Source: G016756615 sp035556195 (lineage in GTDB: Bacteria > Pseudomonadota > Alphaproteobacteria > Rhizobiales > Rhizobiaceae). From it: a stretch of DNA of 64,000 bases. The stretch spans positions 1 to 64,000 of the forward strand of contig DATMFK010000024.1 in NCBI GenBank assembly GCA_035556195.1. Reading direction: 5' to 3'. How positions within the stretch are numbered: the first letter of the stretch is position 1; each line of letters opens with the position of its first letter. The position numbers and the translations under genes were made by a program. Under the pieces are notes generated by a model. The model was not told the origin of the DNA. It searched no databases and worked only from the letters and a program-made list of their open reading frames with translations. Below, piece after piece: positions 33,567 to 42,487 of the stretch.

Positions 33567-34692
33567 GAAATCCGGTCCTCTGGTGGGTGTCCGCGTGGTC
33601 GAGTTCGCCGGCCTCGGACCAGCGCCGTTCGTAGCCATGCTGTTGTCGGACATGGGCGCGGAAGTCTTGCGCATCGATCGACGGGACAGCCACGAGAGGC
33701 CCCGCGACATACTCAACCGCGGACGCGCTTCCCTCTTGGCGGATCTCAAGGATACTGCCGATCTAGCCAAACTGCGCGACATCATCGGCCGCGCCGACGT
33801 GCTGATTGAAGGATTCCGGCCCGGTGTCATGGAGCGGAACGGTTTGGGCCCCGACGATCTCTGCGCGGAGAACCCACGCCTGGTCTATCTGCGCATGACG
33901 GGCTGGGGACAGGATGGACCTTTGGCGCAGAGAGCCGGTCACGACATCAACTACATCGCGCTTTCAGGCGCGCTTGCACCAATCGGCAGTCCGGAACGGC
34001 CGCCCCTGCCGCCGCTCAACCTCGTCGGGGACTTCGGCGGGGGGGCGATGTTCGCGGCATTGGGCGTGGTTTCGTCGCTCTATGAGCGCGAGAAATCAGG
34101 ACGCGGTCAGGTCATAGACGCGGCGATGGTAGATGGCGCCGCCAATCTCCTGGCGATGTACCTCTCTCATCAGCAGGGAGGACGGAAAGGCACCGGCTTC
34201 GACAGGGGTGATTATTTCCTGGATGGAGCCGCGCCTTACTATCGCTGCTACGAATGCGCCGATGGGCGTTTCGTCGCGGTTGGCGCGATCGAGCCGAAAT
34301 TCTGGCGTATCCTGCTGGAGGTGGCGGGCCTCGACGAGACACTTTCTCAGGAGCCGGACGAGTGGTCCGAGATGGCCTCACGCCTTGATGCCGTCTTTCG
34401 AACCCGTAGTCGCGACGAATGGGTCGTCTTGTTCGAGGGACGCGATGCCTGCCTGGCGCCAGTGCTTCGTCACGATGAAGTCGAAAACAACGAACACCTT
34501 GCCGCCCGCGACACCTATGTGCGTCTTGGTGGGCTCCTGCAACCCGCTCCCGCACCCCGGTTCTCCCGCACAGTGAGCCGCATCAGCGGTGCTCCGGTCC
34601 GTGTCGGCGAGGGTGGTGAAGCTCTTGCGGAGACTTGGTTACAGGCTCGCCCGAATTCCGCGTCGGGCAGCGGTGGGGGTAGCAAGCTTTGA
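33556..34692 (+). CDS. alpha-methylacyl-CoA racemase (AMACR) family
   Basis: The 378-aa family III CoA-transferase fold protein reads strikingly like human AMACR: FAGLGPAPFVAMLLSDMGAE, AGHDINYIALSGALAPIG with catalytic His129, PPLNLVGDFGGGAMFAALG with Asp159, SGRGQVIDAAMVDGAANL, DGRFVAVGAIEPKFW. AMACR epimerises (2R)- and (2S)-methylacyl-CoAs so that acyl-CoA dehydrogenase can act. Its presence is the strongest hint that the substrate carries an alpha-methyl branch. It overlaps the dehydrogenase gene by 11 bases. Confidence 0.9.
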   Translation: MASEKSGPLVGVRVVEFAGLGPAPFVAMLLSDMGAEVLRIDRRDSHERPRDILNRGRASLLADLKDTADLAKLRDIIGRADVLIEGFRPGVMERNGLGPDDLCAENPRLVYLRMTGWGQDGPLAQRAGHDINYIALSGALAPIGSPERPPLPPLNLVGDFGGGAMFAALGVVSSLYEREKSGRGQVIDAAMVDGAANLLAMYLSHQQGGRKGTGFDRGDYFLDGAAPYYRCYECADGRFVAVGAIEPKFWRILLEVAGLDETLSQEPDEWSEMASRLDAVFRTRSRDEWVVLFEGRDACLAPVLRHDEVENNEHLAARDTYVRLGGLLQPAPAPRFSRTVSRISGAPVRVGEGGEALAETWLQARPNSASGSGGGSKL

Positions 34693-36110
34693 CACGGGAC
34701 GTGGTCCAACTCATCGAAATGCTGAAGGCGGCTGTCGGCGAAGATGAAGCCGCGCTGCTGGTTGGCGCCGATATACCGGTTAAACATTGGGCCGACTGGA
34801 CGCGCCTGCCTCCCGTCCAGCCACTGGTGCTCGCCAGGCCGCGCACGCCGAGGCAGGTTTCGGAACTTCTGCGAATCTGCAACGCGACATCGACGCCGGT
34901 CGTTCCTCAAGGAGGACTGACGGGACTTGTGGGGGGTGCGCATCCAGTCGAGGGATGCGTCGCCATATCGCTGGAACGTATGGTCGGAGTGGAAGAGATC
35001 GACGTAACCGCCGCCACCATGACCGTGCTTGCCGGCACGCCTCTCGAGGTTGCCCAGGCTGCCGCAGAGGGGGCGGGCCTGACACTCCCGCTGGACATCG
35101 GCGCGCGCGGGAGCTGCACGATCGGCGGCAATCTCGCCACGAATGCAGGCGGCAATCGCGTGATCTCATACGGGCCGGCGCGCGATCACGTGCTCGGGCT
35201 GGAAGCCGTCCTGCCGGACGGAACTGTTCTTCAGTCGATGAACAGGTTGGTAAAGAACAACACCGGGTACGACCTGAAGCACCTCTTCATCGGCTCGGAG
35301 GGGACGCTTGGCATCATCACGAGGGCAGTCCTGCGGCTGCGCTCCCGGCCAACAACCATGGTCACCGCGCTTTGCGCGTGCCCCACCCCGGAGGATCTGG
35401 TTGCTGCACTCGCCGCATTGAGACAGCGGCTCGGCCCATCGCTTTCGGCGTTCGAAGCGATGTGGCCCGATTTTTGGAACGTGGTGACGTCCCGGATGGG
35501 GCGCAGGTCGCCATTCGGTCAGTCTCACGGCGCCTACGCACTTGTCGAGATGTCGGGTTTTGACGCCGGCCGGGACGAGGATAGGCTTCAAAACGCGCTT
35601 TCCGAAGCACTGGAGTCTGGTGTTCTGGCGGATGCCGTTATCGCCCAAACAGGACAGCAGTCGGCTGAATTCTGGGGAATACGGGAATCCGTCGGTGAAC
35701 TGAGAAGCACTTTTGGACCGATCACATCCTTCGATGTAGGCATTCCGGCGCAGCATGCGGATGCGTTCATCGTAACCGTGTCCGCCGCACTTCGGGATCG
35801 GTGGCCGGATGTGATCCACCTTTGCTACGGGCATCTTGGCGACAACAACATACACGTCGTGGTTCACATTCCCTCCTCGCATGAGAGGCAACCCAAGAAC
35901 GCGATCGATGACCTCATCTATGCCGTTGTCGCCCGTTATGGCGGTTGTGTTTCCGCCGAACATGGCATCGGCCTGACAAAACGCGCCTACCTGCATCTCT
36001 CGAGGTCACCCCAGGAAATCGCGACCATGCGCGCCATCAAGGCAGCGATCGATCCGAACGGCATCATGAACCCGGGCAAGGTCTTCGAGAGCCAGGCGGC
36101 AAGGGGCTAA
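34689..36110 (+). CDS. FAD-linked D-2-hydroxyacid dehydrogenase (GlcD/D2HGDH-like)
   Basis: The 473-aa FAD_binding_4 oxidase has PQGGLTGLVGGAHPVEG, GARGSCTIGGNLATNAGG, YDLKHLFIGSEGTLGIITRA, CYGHLGDNNIHVV, SAEHGIGLTKR and DPNGIMNPGKV, all usual marks. The family oxidises D-lactate, glycolate or D-2-hydroxyglutarate-type acids to 2-oxo acids. TTG 34689 overlaps the racemase stop (TTGA). It suggests that a 2-hydroxy acid appears late in the pathway. Confidence 0.85.
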   Translation: MTRDVVQLIEMLKAAVGEDEAALLVGADIPVKHWADWTRLPPVQPLVLARPRTPRQVSELLRICNATSTPVVPQGGLTGLVGGAHPVEGCVAISLERMVGVEEIDVTAATMTVLAGTPLEVAQAAAEGAGLTLPLDIGARGSCTIGGNLATNAGGNRVISYGPARDHVLGLEAVLPDGTVLQSMNRLVKNNTGYDLKHLFIGSEGTLGIITRAVLRLRSRPTTMVTALCACPTPEDLVAALAALRQRLGPSLSAFEAMWPDFWNVVTSRMGRRSPFGQSHGAYALVEMSGFDAGRDEDRLQNALSEALESGVLADAVIAQTGQQSAEFWGIRESVGELRSTFGPITSFDVGIPAQHADAFIVTVSAALRDRWPDVIHLCYGHLGDNNIHVVVHIPSSHERQPKNAIDDLIYAVVARYGGCVSAEHGIGLTKRAYLHLSRSPQEIATMRAIKAAIDPNGIMNPGKVFESQAARG

Positions 36111-36257
36111 AGGCCAGTGCATCCAAATTTGAAATTGACTTTCAGATCTGTGGATGTAGCTTGCGGATGCGCTTCGGGAAGGAAATGGCGAACGCGCCGC
36201 ATTCGAATTCAGCAATCAATCAAATCGAGATCTGACAGCTCAGGGAGGAGCCTCTAA

Positions 36258-37358
36258 ATGTGGAAGTCGGTAAAGCGGAGGGAAGTTCTGAAGGGGGCGG
36301 CGCTCGCCGCTTCGGCGGCGACGCTGGCCATGCCGGCCATTGCCCAATCTTCGCCCACGATCCGCTGGCGAATGACCGAGAGCTTTCCCAAGACCCTTCC
36401 AAATCTCTACGGCGCGGCCGAGCTGTTTGCCGAGCAGGTGTCGCAGGCCACCGATGGCAACTTCCAGATTCAGGTCCTTGCGCCAGGCGAAATCGTCGGT
36501 GCGGCCCAGGCACTGGACGCGGTTCAGAACGGAACCGTGGAGAGCGCCCATACATCGGGCAACTACTTCATCGGCAAGGAAATCGCCTTTGCGTTCGGCA
36601 CGGGCCTACCGTTCGGCTTGAATGCCCGCCAGCACGATGCCTGGTGGCACCTCGGCGGCGGCCGCGAACTCTTCAATTCGGTTCTGGCTGACTACAACGC
36701 AGTTGCGATTGCCGGCGGCAATTCCGGTGCGCAGATGGGTGGCTTCTTCCGCAATGAGATCAAGAGTGTCGCTGACCTCAACGGGCTCAAGTTCCGCGTG
36801 AGCGGCCTCGGTGGCCGAATTCTCTCGAAGCTCGGGGTTGTGGCCCAGCAGATTCCGGCGGGCGACATCTATCCCGCGCTCGAACGTGGCACGCTCGATG
36901 CCGTGGAGTTTTCCGGCCCCGCAGATGATGAGAAACTCGGCTTCATCAAGGTGGCCAGGTACTACTATTCGTTCAGTTTCTGGGAGGGCAGCTCGCAGGC
37001 GGTCTTCATGTTCAACAAACAGAAATGGGATGACCTGCCGAAGTCCTATCAGGCGATCCTCAACAATGTTGGCCAGCAGGCGCACAACTGGATGACCTGG
37101 AGCTACGACAGCACGAACGGCCCGGCCCTGCGTCGCATGGTGACCGACGGTGCCGAAATCCGGGCGTTCCCGGATGACATGATGCAGGCTTCGCTGAAGT
37201 CGGCCAATGAGCTTTATGCGGAGCTCTCTGGACAAAGCCCGGCCTTCAAGAAGTGCTATGAATCTCTCGTGGCATTCCGCGGTGACGTGCTGCCCTGGTG
37301 GCAGGTCGGCGAATACGCCTACGATTCCTTCATGGTGCGCACCCGCGGCCGCAGCTGA
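36258..37358 (+). CDS. TRAP transporter solute-binding protein, DctP family
   Basis: The 366-aa precursor has a Tat-like signal (KRREVLKGAALAASAAT) with cleavage near AIA. The fold is that of DctP-type proteins: QVLAPGEIVGAAQALDAVQN, FRVSGLGGRILSKLGVVAQQ, the signature ALERGTLDAVEFSGPADD. ATG 36258 has GGGAGGAG upstream. DctP proteins usually bind a carboxylate through an Arg (here in LKFRVSG). It delivers to the DctQM pair encoded at 39942 and 40529, with two enzyme genes in between. Confidence 0.9.
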   Translation: MWKSVKRREVLKGAALAASAATLAMPAIAQSSPTIRWRMTESFPKTLPNLYGAAELFAEQVSQATDGNFQIQVLAPGEIVGAAQALDAVQNGTVESAHTSGNYFIGKEIAFAFGTGLPFGLNARQHDAWWHLGGGRELFNSVLADYNAVAIAGGNSGAQMGGFFRNEIKSVADLNGLKFRVSGLGGRILSKLGVVAQQIPAGDIYPALERGTLDAVEFSGPADDEKLGFIKVARYYYSFSFWEGSSQAVFMFNKQKWDDLPKSYQAILNNVGQQAHNWMTWSYDSTNGPALRRMVTDGAEIRAFPDDMMQASLKSANELYAELSGQSPAFKKCYESLVAFRGDVLPWWQVGEYAYDSFMVRTRGRS

Positions 37359-37456
37359 CGTCGACCGTCAGCCCCGGCAGCCGTTTCCACGGCGCTTGTA
37401 CAATCGGCGGGGGGCAATGCCGCCCGCGCTTCGTTCGAAAACATCGGAATCGCAAC

Positions 37457-38374
37457 ATGCGTCTGGCCACTTACATCAGCGACGGACGGCCGCGGCTCGG
37501 CGTCGTCTCCGGATTGGCAATCTTTGATCTCGAGGGCGGCTTCGCCAGGATTCTGGGCCGATCCGGCCCGGGATCGATGATCGAGCTGATCGAAGGCGGT
37601 GAGGCCATTCGCTGGGATGTCGATGCGGTGCTGGCGGCGGGTGGTCAGGAGTCCGGCCACGGCGACCTTTGGCACGACATCGCCAAAGTCCGGTTGCTTG
37701 CCCCCATTCCCGAGCCAAGGAAGAATGTCTTCTGCGTAGGCCGTAACTACAAGCTCCATATAGAGGAGGGCGCGAGGGCACGGGGCGCGACACCGGCCTA
37801 TCCAGCTATTCCCGAGTTCTTCACCAAGTCACCGACATCCGTCATCGGACATGAAGGCGAGATCAGGCTGGATACCGGGGTGACCCAGAAGCTCGACTAC
37901 GAGGTCGAACTGGCCTTCGTCATCGGCAGGCGATGTCGCGACGTTCCCGCCGCCAAGGCGGCGGATGTCATCTTCGGATACACGGTTCTCAACGACGTGA
38001 CCGCGCGCGACCTTCAGTTCGCGCATGGCCAGTGGTTCAAGGGAAAGTCCTTGGATACCTATTGTCCCGTCGGGCCCGTCATCGTCACGGCGGACGAATT
38101 TGGTTCTCCAGCCGGACATGCGCTCAGCCTACGGGTCAACGGAGAGCTACGCCAATCTTCCTCGACCGACGACATGCTGTTCGACTGCGCGGCCATCGTC
38201 GAGAGCCTGTCGGCAGGCATGACGCTCGAACCCGGCGATATTGTCACGACGGGCACGCCGTCGGGCGTCGGGCTGGGGCTGTCGCCTCAGGTCTGGCTCA
38301 AGGACGGCGATGTCGTAGAGGCGGAAATTGCCGGGATCGGGGTTCTACGTAATCTGGTCAGGCAGGTGCAGTGA
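37457..38374 (+). CDS. fumarylacetoacetate hydrolase family protein
   Basis: The 305-aa protein has the FAH metal-site motifs KNVFCVGRNYKLHIEEG, LDYEVELAFVIGRRC, YTVLNDVTARDLQ, GKSLDTYCPVGP and VTTGTPSGVGLGL. Members hydrolyse or decarboxylate beta-diketo acids and acylpyruvates, or hydrate 2-oxopent-4-enoates. ATG 37457 has no strong ribosome-binding site. In this cluster it could cleave a diketone or acylpyruvate after ring opening. Confidence 0.85.
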   Translation: MRLATYISDGRPRLGVVSGLAIFDLEGGFARILGRSGPGSMIELIEGGEAIRWDVDAVLAAGGQESGHGDLWHDIAKVRLLAPIPEPRKNVFCVGRNYKLHIEEGARARGATPAYPAIPEFFTKSPTSVIGHEGEIRLDTGVTQKLDYEVELAFVIGRRCRDVPAAKAADVIFGYTVLNDVTARDLQFAHGQWFKGKSLDTYCPVGPVIVTADEFGSPAGHALSLRVNGELRQSSSTDDMLFDCAAIVESLSAGMTLEPGDIVTTGTPSGVGLGLSPQVWLKDGDVVEAEIAGIGVLRNLVRQVQ

Positions 38375-39945
38375 TGGCCGGCGCCGGCTCCTTTCGCGCG
38401 ACAATCCATACGGATGACGGAAGCGTCGACACAAGTGGGTTTCTGACTGCGGCGAGGAAAGCTGCCGCAGGCCTGCGGGGTCTCGGCGTCGGGCAAGGAG
38501 ATTGCGTAGCGCTCCTGCTGCGCAACGATGTTCCATTCCTTGTTGCGACAGCGGCGGCCCAGTATCTGGGAGCATATGCCGTACCGCTCAACTGGCATTT
38601 CAAGCGGGACGAGCTTCTTTACGTTATCCAGGATGCGGCCCCCAAGGTCCTGATCGCGCACTCTGACCTGCTTGATGTTGTCGGGCCTGCCTTGCCGCCG
38701 GATCTGGCTGTCGTCGAGGTGGCGGTCCCACCCGCCTTGCGGAAGGCGTTCAAGATAGGCGCCGAAGTCGAGCGCCATAGCGGTACTTTGTCATGGTCTG
38801 AGTGGCTTGAGCGACAAGAGCTGCACAACGCGACGCCCCCGCAGCCCCCCGATTCAGTGATTTATACATCGGGTACGACCGGCCGACCGAAAGGCGTTCG
38901 TCGCCAGCCGCCGACGGGCGAACAGGCTGTTGCGGGCGAACGCATGCGTGCCGCCGTCTTTGGAATTGGGGAAGGGGATCGCGTGCTGGTTTCCGCGCCA
39001 CTTTACCACACCGCCCCCAACTATTTCGCATTGAGGGCCATTCGTCTCGCCGAAAAGCTCGTGGTGCTGCCGCGTTTCGATCCGGAGAATTTTCTCGCAA
39101 CGATCGAGCGATACCGGATTAGCCATGTCTACGCCGTGCCGACGATGTTCGTCCGCCTGCTTGCCTTGGATCCGCAAATCCGTTCGCGCTACGACCTGTC
39201 GTCGCTGCGGTTCGTTCTCCACGCTGGAGGGCCATGTCCGCCGGCCGTCAAGCAGGGAATGATCGCGTGGCTGGGGCCGATCATCAACGAGTATTACGGC
39301 TCCACGGAGCATGGCCCGCTTACATTCTGCACCAGTGACGAGTGGGTGGCGCACAGTGGCACGGTCGGCCGTGCTGCGCCGGGCGTCACGATCAGCATCC
39401 AGGATGACGCTGGCCATGAACTCCCCGCTGGCGCGGCGGGCGAGATCGTGGCGCGCAACTTCGCGCATCCAGACTTTACATATCACGGACGGCCAGCAGA
39501 CCGAGCCGAGTTGCAGCGCGGCGACCTCGTGGCGACCGGCGACGTCGGTTACCTCGACGACGATGGGTTCCTCCATCTGTGCGACCGAAAACGGGATCTC
39601 GTCATTTCCGGCGGGGTCAATATCTACCCGGCGGAGATCGAAGGCGTGCTCGCGGAATGCCCCGGCGTAGCTGACGCTGCCGTGTTCGGTATTCCCGATA
39701 CGGAATTCGGCGAGGAGCTTGTCGCGGTGGTGCAACCGCGGGCAGGGCACCTGCTCGATCCGGCAGCGGTGCGGACATTCCTAGCCAGGCGGCTGGCGCC
39801 GTACAAGGTCCCGCGGAAGATCCTGGCCAGGGACAACCTTCCGCGTGAAGAATCGGGCAAGATCAGAAAACGCCTGTTACGGGATGATTATCTGACGGCG
39901 ACAGGCAAGGCAGCTTCTGCCGTATCGCGAGAGGCATCGACATGA
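38374..39945 (+). CDS. acyl-CoA synthetase (AMP-forming)
   Basis: The 523-aa ANL enzyme has the P-loop YTSGTTGRPKGVRR, YYGSTEHGPLTF, GDVGYLDDDGFLHLCDRKRD, SGGVNIYPAEIEGVL, and the C-terminal catalytic Lys in ESGKIRKRLL. It activates a carboxylic acid to its CoA thioester, the entry step for the beta-oxidation genes upstream. ATG 38374 shares a base with the stop of the FAH gene (TGATG). Its gene lies between the TRAP binding-protein and permease genes, suggesting that the imported acid is its substrate. Confidence 0.88.
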   Translation: MAGAGSFRATIHTDDGSVDTSGFLTAARKAAAGLRGLGVGQGDCVALLLRNDVPFLVATAAAQYLGAYAVPLNWHFKRDELLYVIQDAAPKVLIAHSDLLDVVGPALPPDLAVVEVAVPPALRKAFKIGAEVERHSGTLSWSEWLERQELHNATPPQPPDSVIYTSGTTGRPKGVRRQPPTGEQAVAGERMRAAVFGIGEGDRVLVSAPLYHTAPNYFALRAIRLAEKLVVLPRFDPENFLATIERYRISHVYAVPTMFVRLLALDPQIRSRYDLSSLRFVLHAGGPCPPAVKQGMIAWLGPIINEYYGSTEHGPLTFCTSDEWVAHSGTVGRAAPGVTISIQDDAGHELPAGAAGEIVARNFAHPDFTYHGRPADRAELQRGDLVATGDVGYLDDDGFLHLCDRKRDLVISGGVNIYPAEIEGVLAECPGVADAAVFGIPDTEFGEELVAVVQPRAGHLLDPAAVRTFLARRLAPYKVPRKILARDNLPREESGKIRKRLLRDDYLTATGKAASAVSREAST

Positions 39946-40496
39946 CAGTGCTGCTCCCTCTCTCTCGGCTCATCGACCGGATCAATGAGATTCTCGGCCA
40001 ACTGGCTGCCTGGGCGATACTTGTGGCGATCGCCATCTCCGCCGGCAACGCCATATTGCGACGCTTCTTCGGCGTGTCGTCCAACGCCTGGCTGGAGCTG
40101 CAATGGTACCTCTTCGGCGCTGTGGTCATGCTTTGCGCGGCGTGGGCGCTGCGGGAAGGGGCGCATGTGCGGATCGACATCGTTGCCGGACAGCTGTCGC
40201 GGCGCTGGCGGCATTGGCTCGACCTGTTTGGGCTCCTGGTTTTCCTGATCCCGTTCGCCGCCTTGATGGTGTGGCTTAGCGAGCCCTACGCCTTCGCATC
40301 GCTCTATTCCGGGGAGATTTCCCTCAATCCCGGTGGGCTGATGATCTGGCCGATCAAAATGATCATCTTCGCCGGCTTCATCTCGTTGCTGGCGCAGGCA
40401 GTGAGCGAGACCATCAAGCGAATCGCCATCATGACCGGGCACCTGCCGGATACGGAAGACAATCCTCCGGCCAGCGAATTGGACGCCGTTTCCTAA
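39942..40496 (+). CDS. TRAP transporter small permease, DctQ family
   Basis: The 184-aa inner-membrane protein has four predicted helices (about 15-38, 50-70, 90-112, 125-150). It carries the DctQ pattern NAWLELQWYLFGAVVMLCAA followed by REGAHVRIDIV. It overlaps the synthetase gene by four bases. With DctM it forms the sodium- or proton-driven importer for the DctP-bound solute. Confidence 0.9.
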   Translation: MTVLLPLSRLIDRINEILGQLAAWAILVAIAISAGNAILRRFFGVSSNAWLELQWYLFGAVVMLCAAWALREGAHVRIDIVAGQLSRRWRHWLDLFGLLVFLIPFAALMVWLSEPYAFASLYSGEISLNPGGLMIWPIKMIIFAGFISLLAQAVSETIKRIAIMTGHLPDTEDNPPASELDAVS

Positions 40497-40528
40497 CAGA
40501 CATCGCAGCCGATGCCGGAGCTCTATCT

Positions 40529-42394
40529 ATGATCGCGTTCATAGCCCAGAACCTTGCGCCCATCATGTTCGCGGGCCTGGTCATCATGCTTCTGACGGGG
40601 GCTCCGGTCGCGTTCGCCTTGGCTGCCAACGGTCTCCTGTTCTTCTTTGTCGCCGTGGAGCTTGCTCCGCTGGCTCCCGAAACGATTACTCTTTCCTGGC
40701 CACTTCTACAGGCGATGCCGGATCGAGTGCTCGGGGTCCTTTCGAACGAAGTGCTGCTGGCGATCCCCTTCTTCACATTCATGGGCTACATTCTCGAGCG
40801 ATCGGGCATGGCCGAAGACCTGCTCGACACGATCGGCCAGGTCTTCGGTACTGTACGCGGCGGCCTCGCATACGCCGCAATCTTCGTCGGGGCATTGCTT
40901 GCTGCAACGACTGGCGTGGTCGCGGCCTCGGTGATTTCGATGGGCCTGATTTCACTGCCCATCATGCTTCGGTACGGCTACGATCGCAGTGTCGCCTCCG
41001 GTGTCATCGCCGCTTCCGGCACGCTCGCCCAGATCATTCCTCCGTCGCTGGTACTGATCGTCATGGCCGACCAACTCGGCCAGTCTGTCGGCAATATGTA
41101 CGCCGGCGCCTTCCTTCCGGGGGTCATCCTTGCAGGCAGCTACGCGCTCTATGTCTTCATCAGGTCGATGATGTCGTCATCCGCGTTGCCCGGTCTGCCG
41201 GTCGAGGCGATTGCCTACCGGGAGCCGGATGGCAAACGAGGTCTTTGGCAGCTCGGCATCCTGGTTCTGTTTTCCGGAATTGCTGCAACGGTGGTGCTGT
41301 CGCAGACATCGGTCCCAAGCGGCCCGGACTTTCTCATTCTCGCGATATGTCTCGGCACGGTAGTGGCGCTGATCATCGCGCTTCTCAATCGCCTCCTTGG
41401 AGCACGATCCCCCCTGTCCATCGCCTCCACGGGGGCGGTCCTCTTCGCCGCCTATTTCTGGCTCCTCACCAGCGGTGAGCACACGGCAGCTCTTTATGTG
41501 GAGGTCGGCGTCTGGGCTGTGGGCTACAATGTCATCGTCGCTGCAGTGGAACGCGCTTCCGGTCTGCGACTGATCTCGCGGATTGCCGAGCAGGTCACGT
41601 TCGTGCTTGTTCCACCGCTCCTACTCATCTTCCTGGTGCTAGGAACCATTTTCATCGGGGTGGCGACACCGACCGAGGGTGGGGCCATGGGGGCAGCAGG
41701 CGCTGTCATCCTGGCGCTGACCAAGCGCTTCCTCGACAAGAACCCAGGACGCCTCAATTTCAAGCTGTTGCGGCAGGCAACTGAATCTACCGCCAAGCTG
41801 ACGACGTTTGCTATCTTCATCGTTATTGGAGCGCGCGTTTTCTCGCTGACCTTCTATGGGGTCAACGGCCACCTTTGGGTGGAGCATCTGCTGATATCCC
41901 TGCCAGGCGGGGAGCTGGGCTTCCTGCTCGTCGTGAACGTGATCGTTTTCCTGCTGGCCTTCTTCCTCGACTATTTCGAAATCGCATTCATCCTCATTCC
42001 ACTGCTGGTTCCAGCCGCACAAACGCTCGGTATCGACCTCGTCTGGTTCGGCGTGCTGCTTTCGATCAACCTCCAGACCAGTTTCATGCACCCGCCGTTC
42101 GGCTTCGCGCTGTTCTACTTGCGGTCGGTCGCCGCCCGCGTCCCCTATCTCGACAGGTTGACTGGCAAGACGATCGCGCCTGTGACAACCGGGCAGATCT
42201 ATTGGGGTGCGATCCCGTTTCTGGTCATCCAGTTGCTGATGGTGGCCATGACCATCGCGTTTCCGCAGATCGTCACGCACTACAAGTCGGCAGGGCACGA
42301 GGTGGACCCCGCGGCCGTGCAGGACAAGCTTGACAATCTGCCTGGCGGAAACGCTGCACAAACGCCAAAGGATCTTCCGCCGCTGTTCGATTGA
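40529..42394 (+). CDS. TRAP transporter large permease, DctM family, long form
   Basis: The 621-aa inner-membrane protein is longer than the usual DctM (about 430 aa). It contains DctM segments VLLAIPFFTFMGYILERSGM, VASGVIAASGTLAQIIPPSL, GVATPTEGGAMGAAGAVIL, LDYFEIAFILIPLLVP. An insertion of about 130 residues at 225-360 holds three or four further helices. Long forms occur in some TRAP families for bulky organic acids. The C-terminal tail is hydrophilic. It ends the rightward operon. Confidence 0.88.
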   Translation: MIAFIAQNLAPIMFAGLVIMLLTGAPVAFALAANGLLFFFVAVELAPLAPETITLSWPLLQAMPDRVLGVLSNEVLLAIPFFTFMGYILERSGMAEDLLDTIGQVFGTVRGGLAYAAIFVGALLAATTGVVAASVISMGLISLPIMLRYGYDRSVASGVIAASGTLAQIIPPSLVLIVMADQLGQSVGNMYAGAFLPGVILAGSYALYVFIRSMMSSSALPGLPVEAIAYREPDGKRGLWQLGILVLFSGIAATVVLSQTSVPSGPDFLILAICLGTVVALIIALLNRLLGARSPLSIASTGAVLFAAYFWLLTSGEHTAALYVEVGVWAVGYNVIVAAVERASGLRLISRIAEQVTFVLVPPLLLIFLVLGTIFIGVATPTEGGAMGAAGAVILALTKRFLDKNPGRLNFKLLRQATESTAKLTTFAIFIVIGARVFSLTFYGVNGHLWVEHLLISLPGGELGFLLVVNVIVFLLAFFLDYFEIAFILIPLLVPAAQTLGIDLVWFGVLLSINLQTSFMHPPFGFALFYLRSVAARVPYLDRLTGKTIAPVTTGQIYWGAIPFLVIQLLMVAMTIAFPQIVTHYKSAGHEVDPAAVQDKLDNLPGGNAAQTPKDLPPLFD

Positions 42395-42421
42395 CGAGGT
42401 GAGGGTCAGCGACTCCGAAGT

Positions 42422-42466
42422 CAATGCTTCATGAGACGCCAATAGCGTCGCCTCATGCGAGCATTG
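42422..42466. terminator. bidirectional terminator between convergent operons
   Basis: Outer arms CAATGC (42422-42427) and GCATTG (42461-42466) enclose inner arms CATGAGACGC (42430-42439) and GCGTCGCCTCATG (42445-42457), which pair with a 2-nt bulge. It lies between the TRAP operon and the end of the leftward ABC operon. Confidence 0.65.
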
Positions 42467-42487
42467 TCTCGTGCAGCAGGCCGCTTT

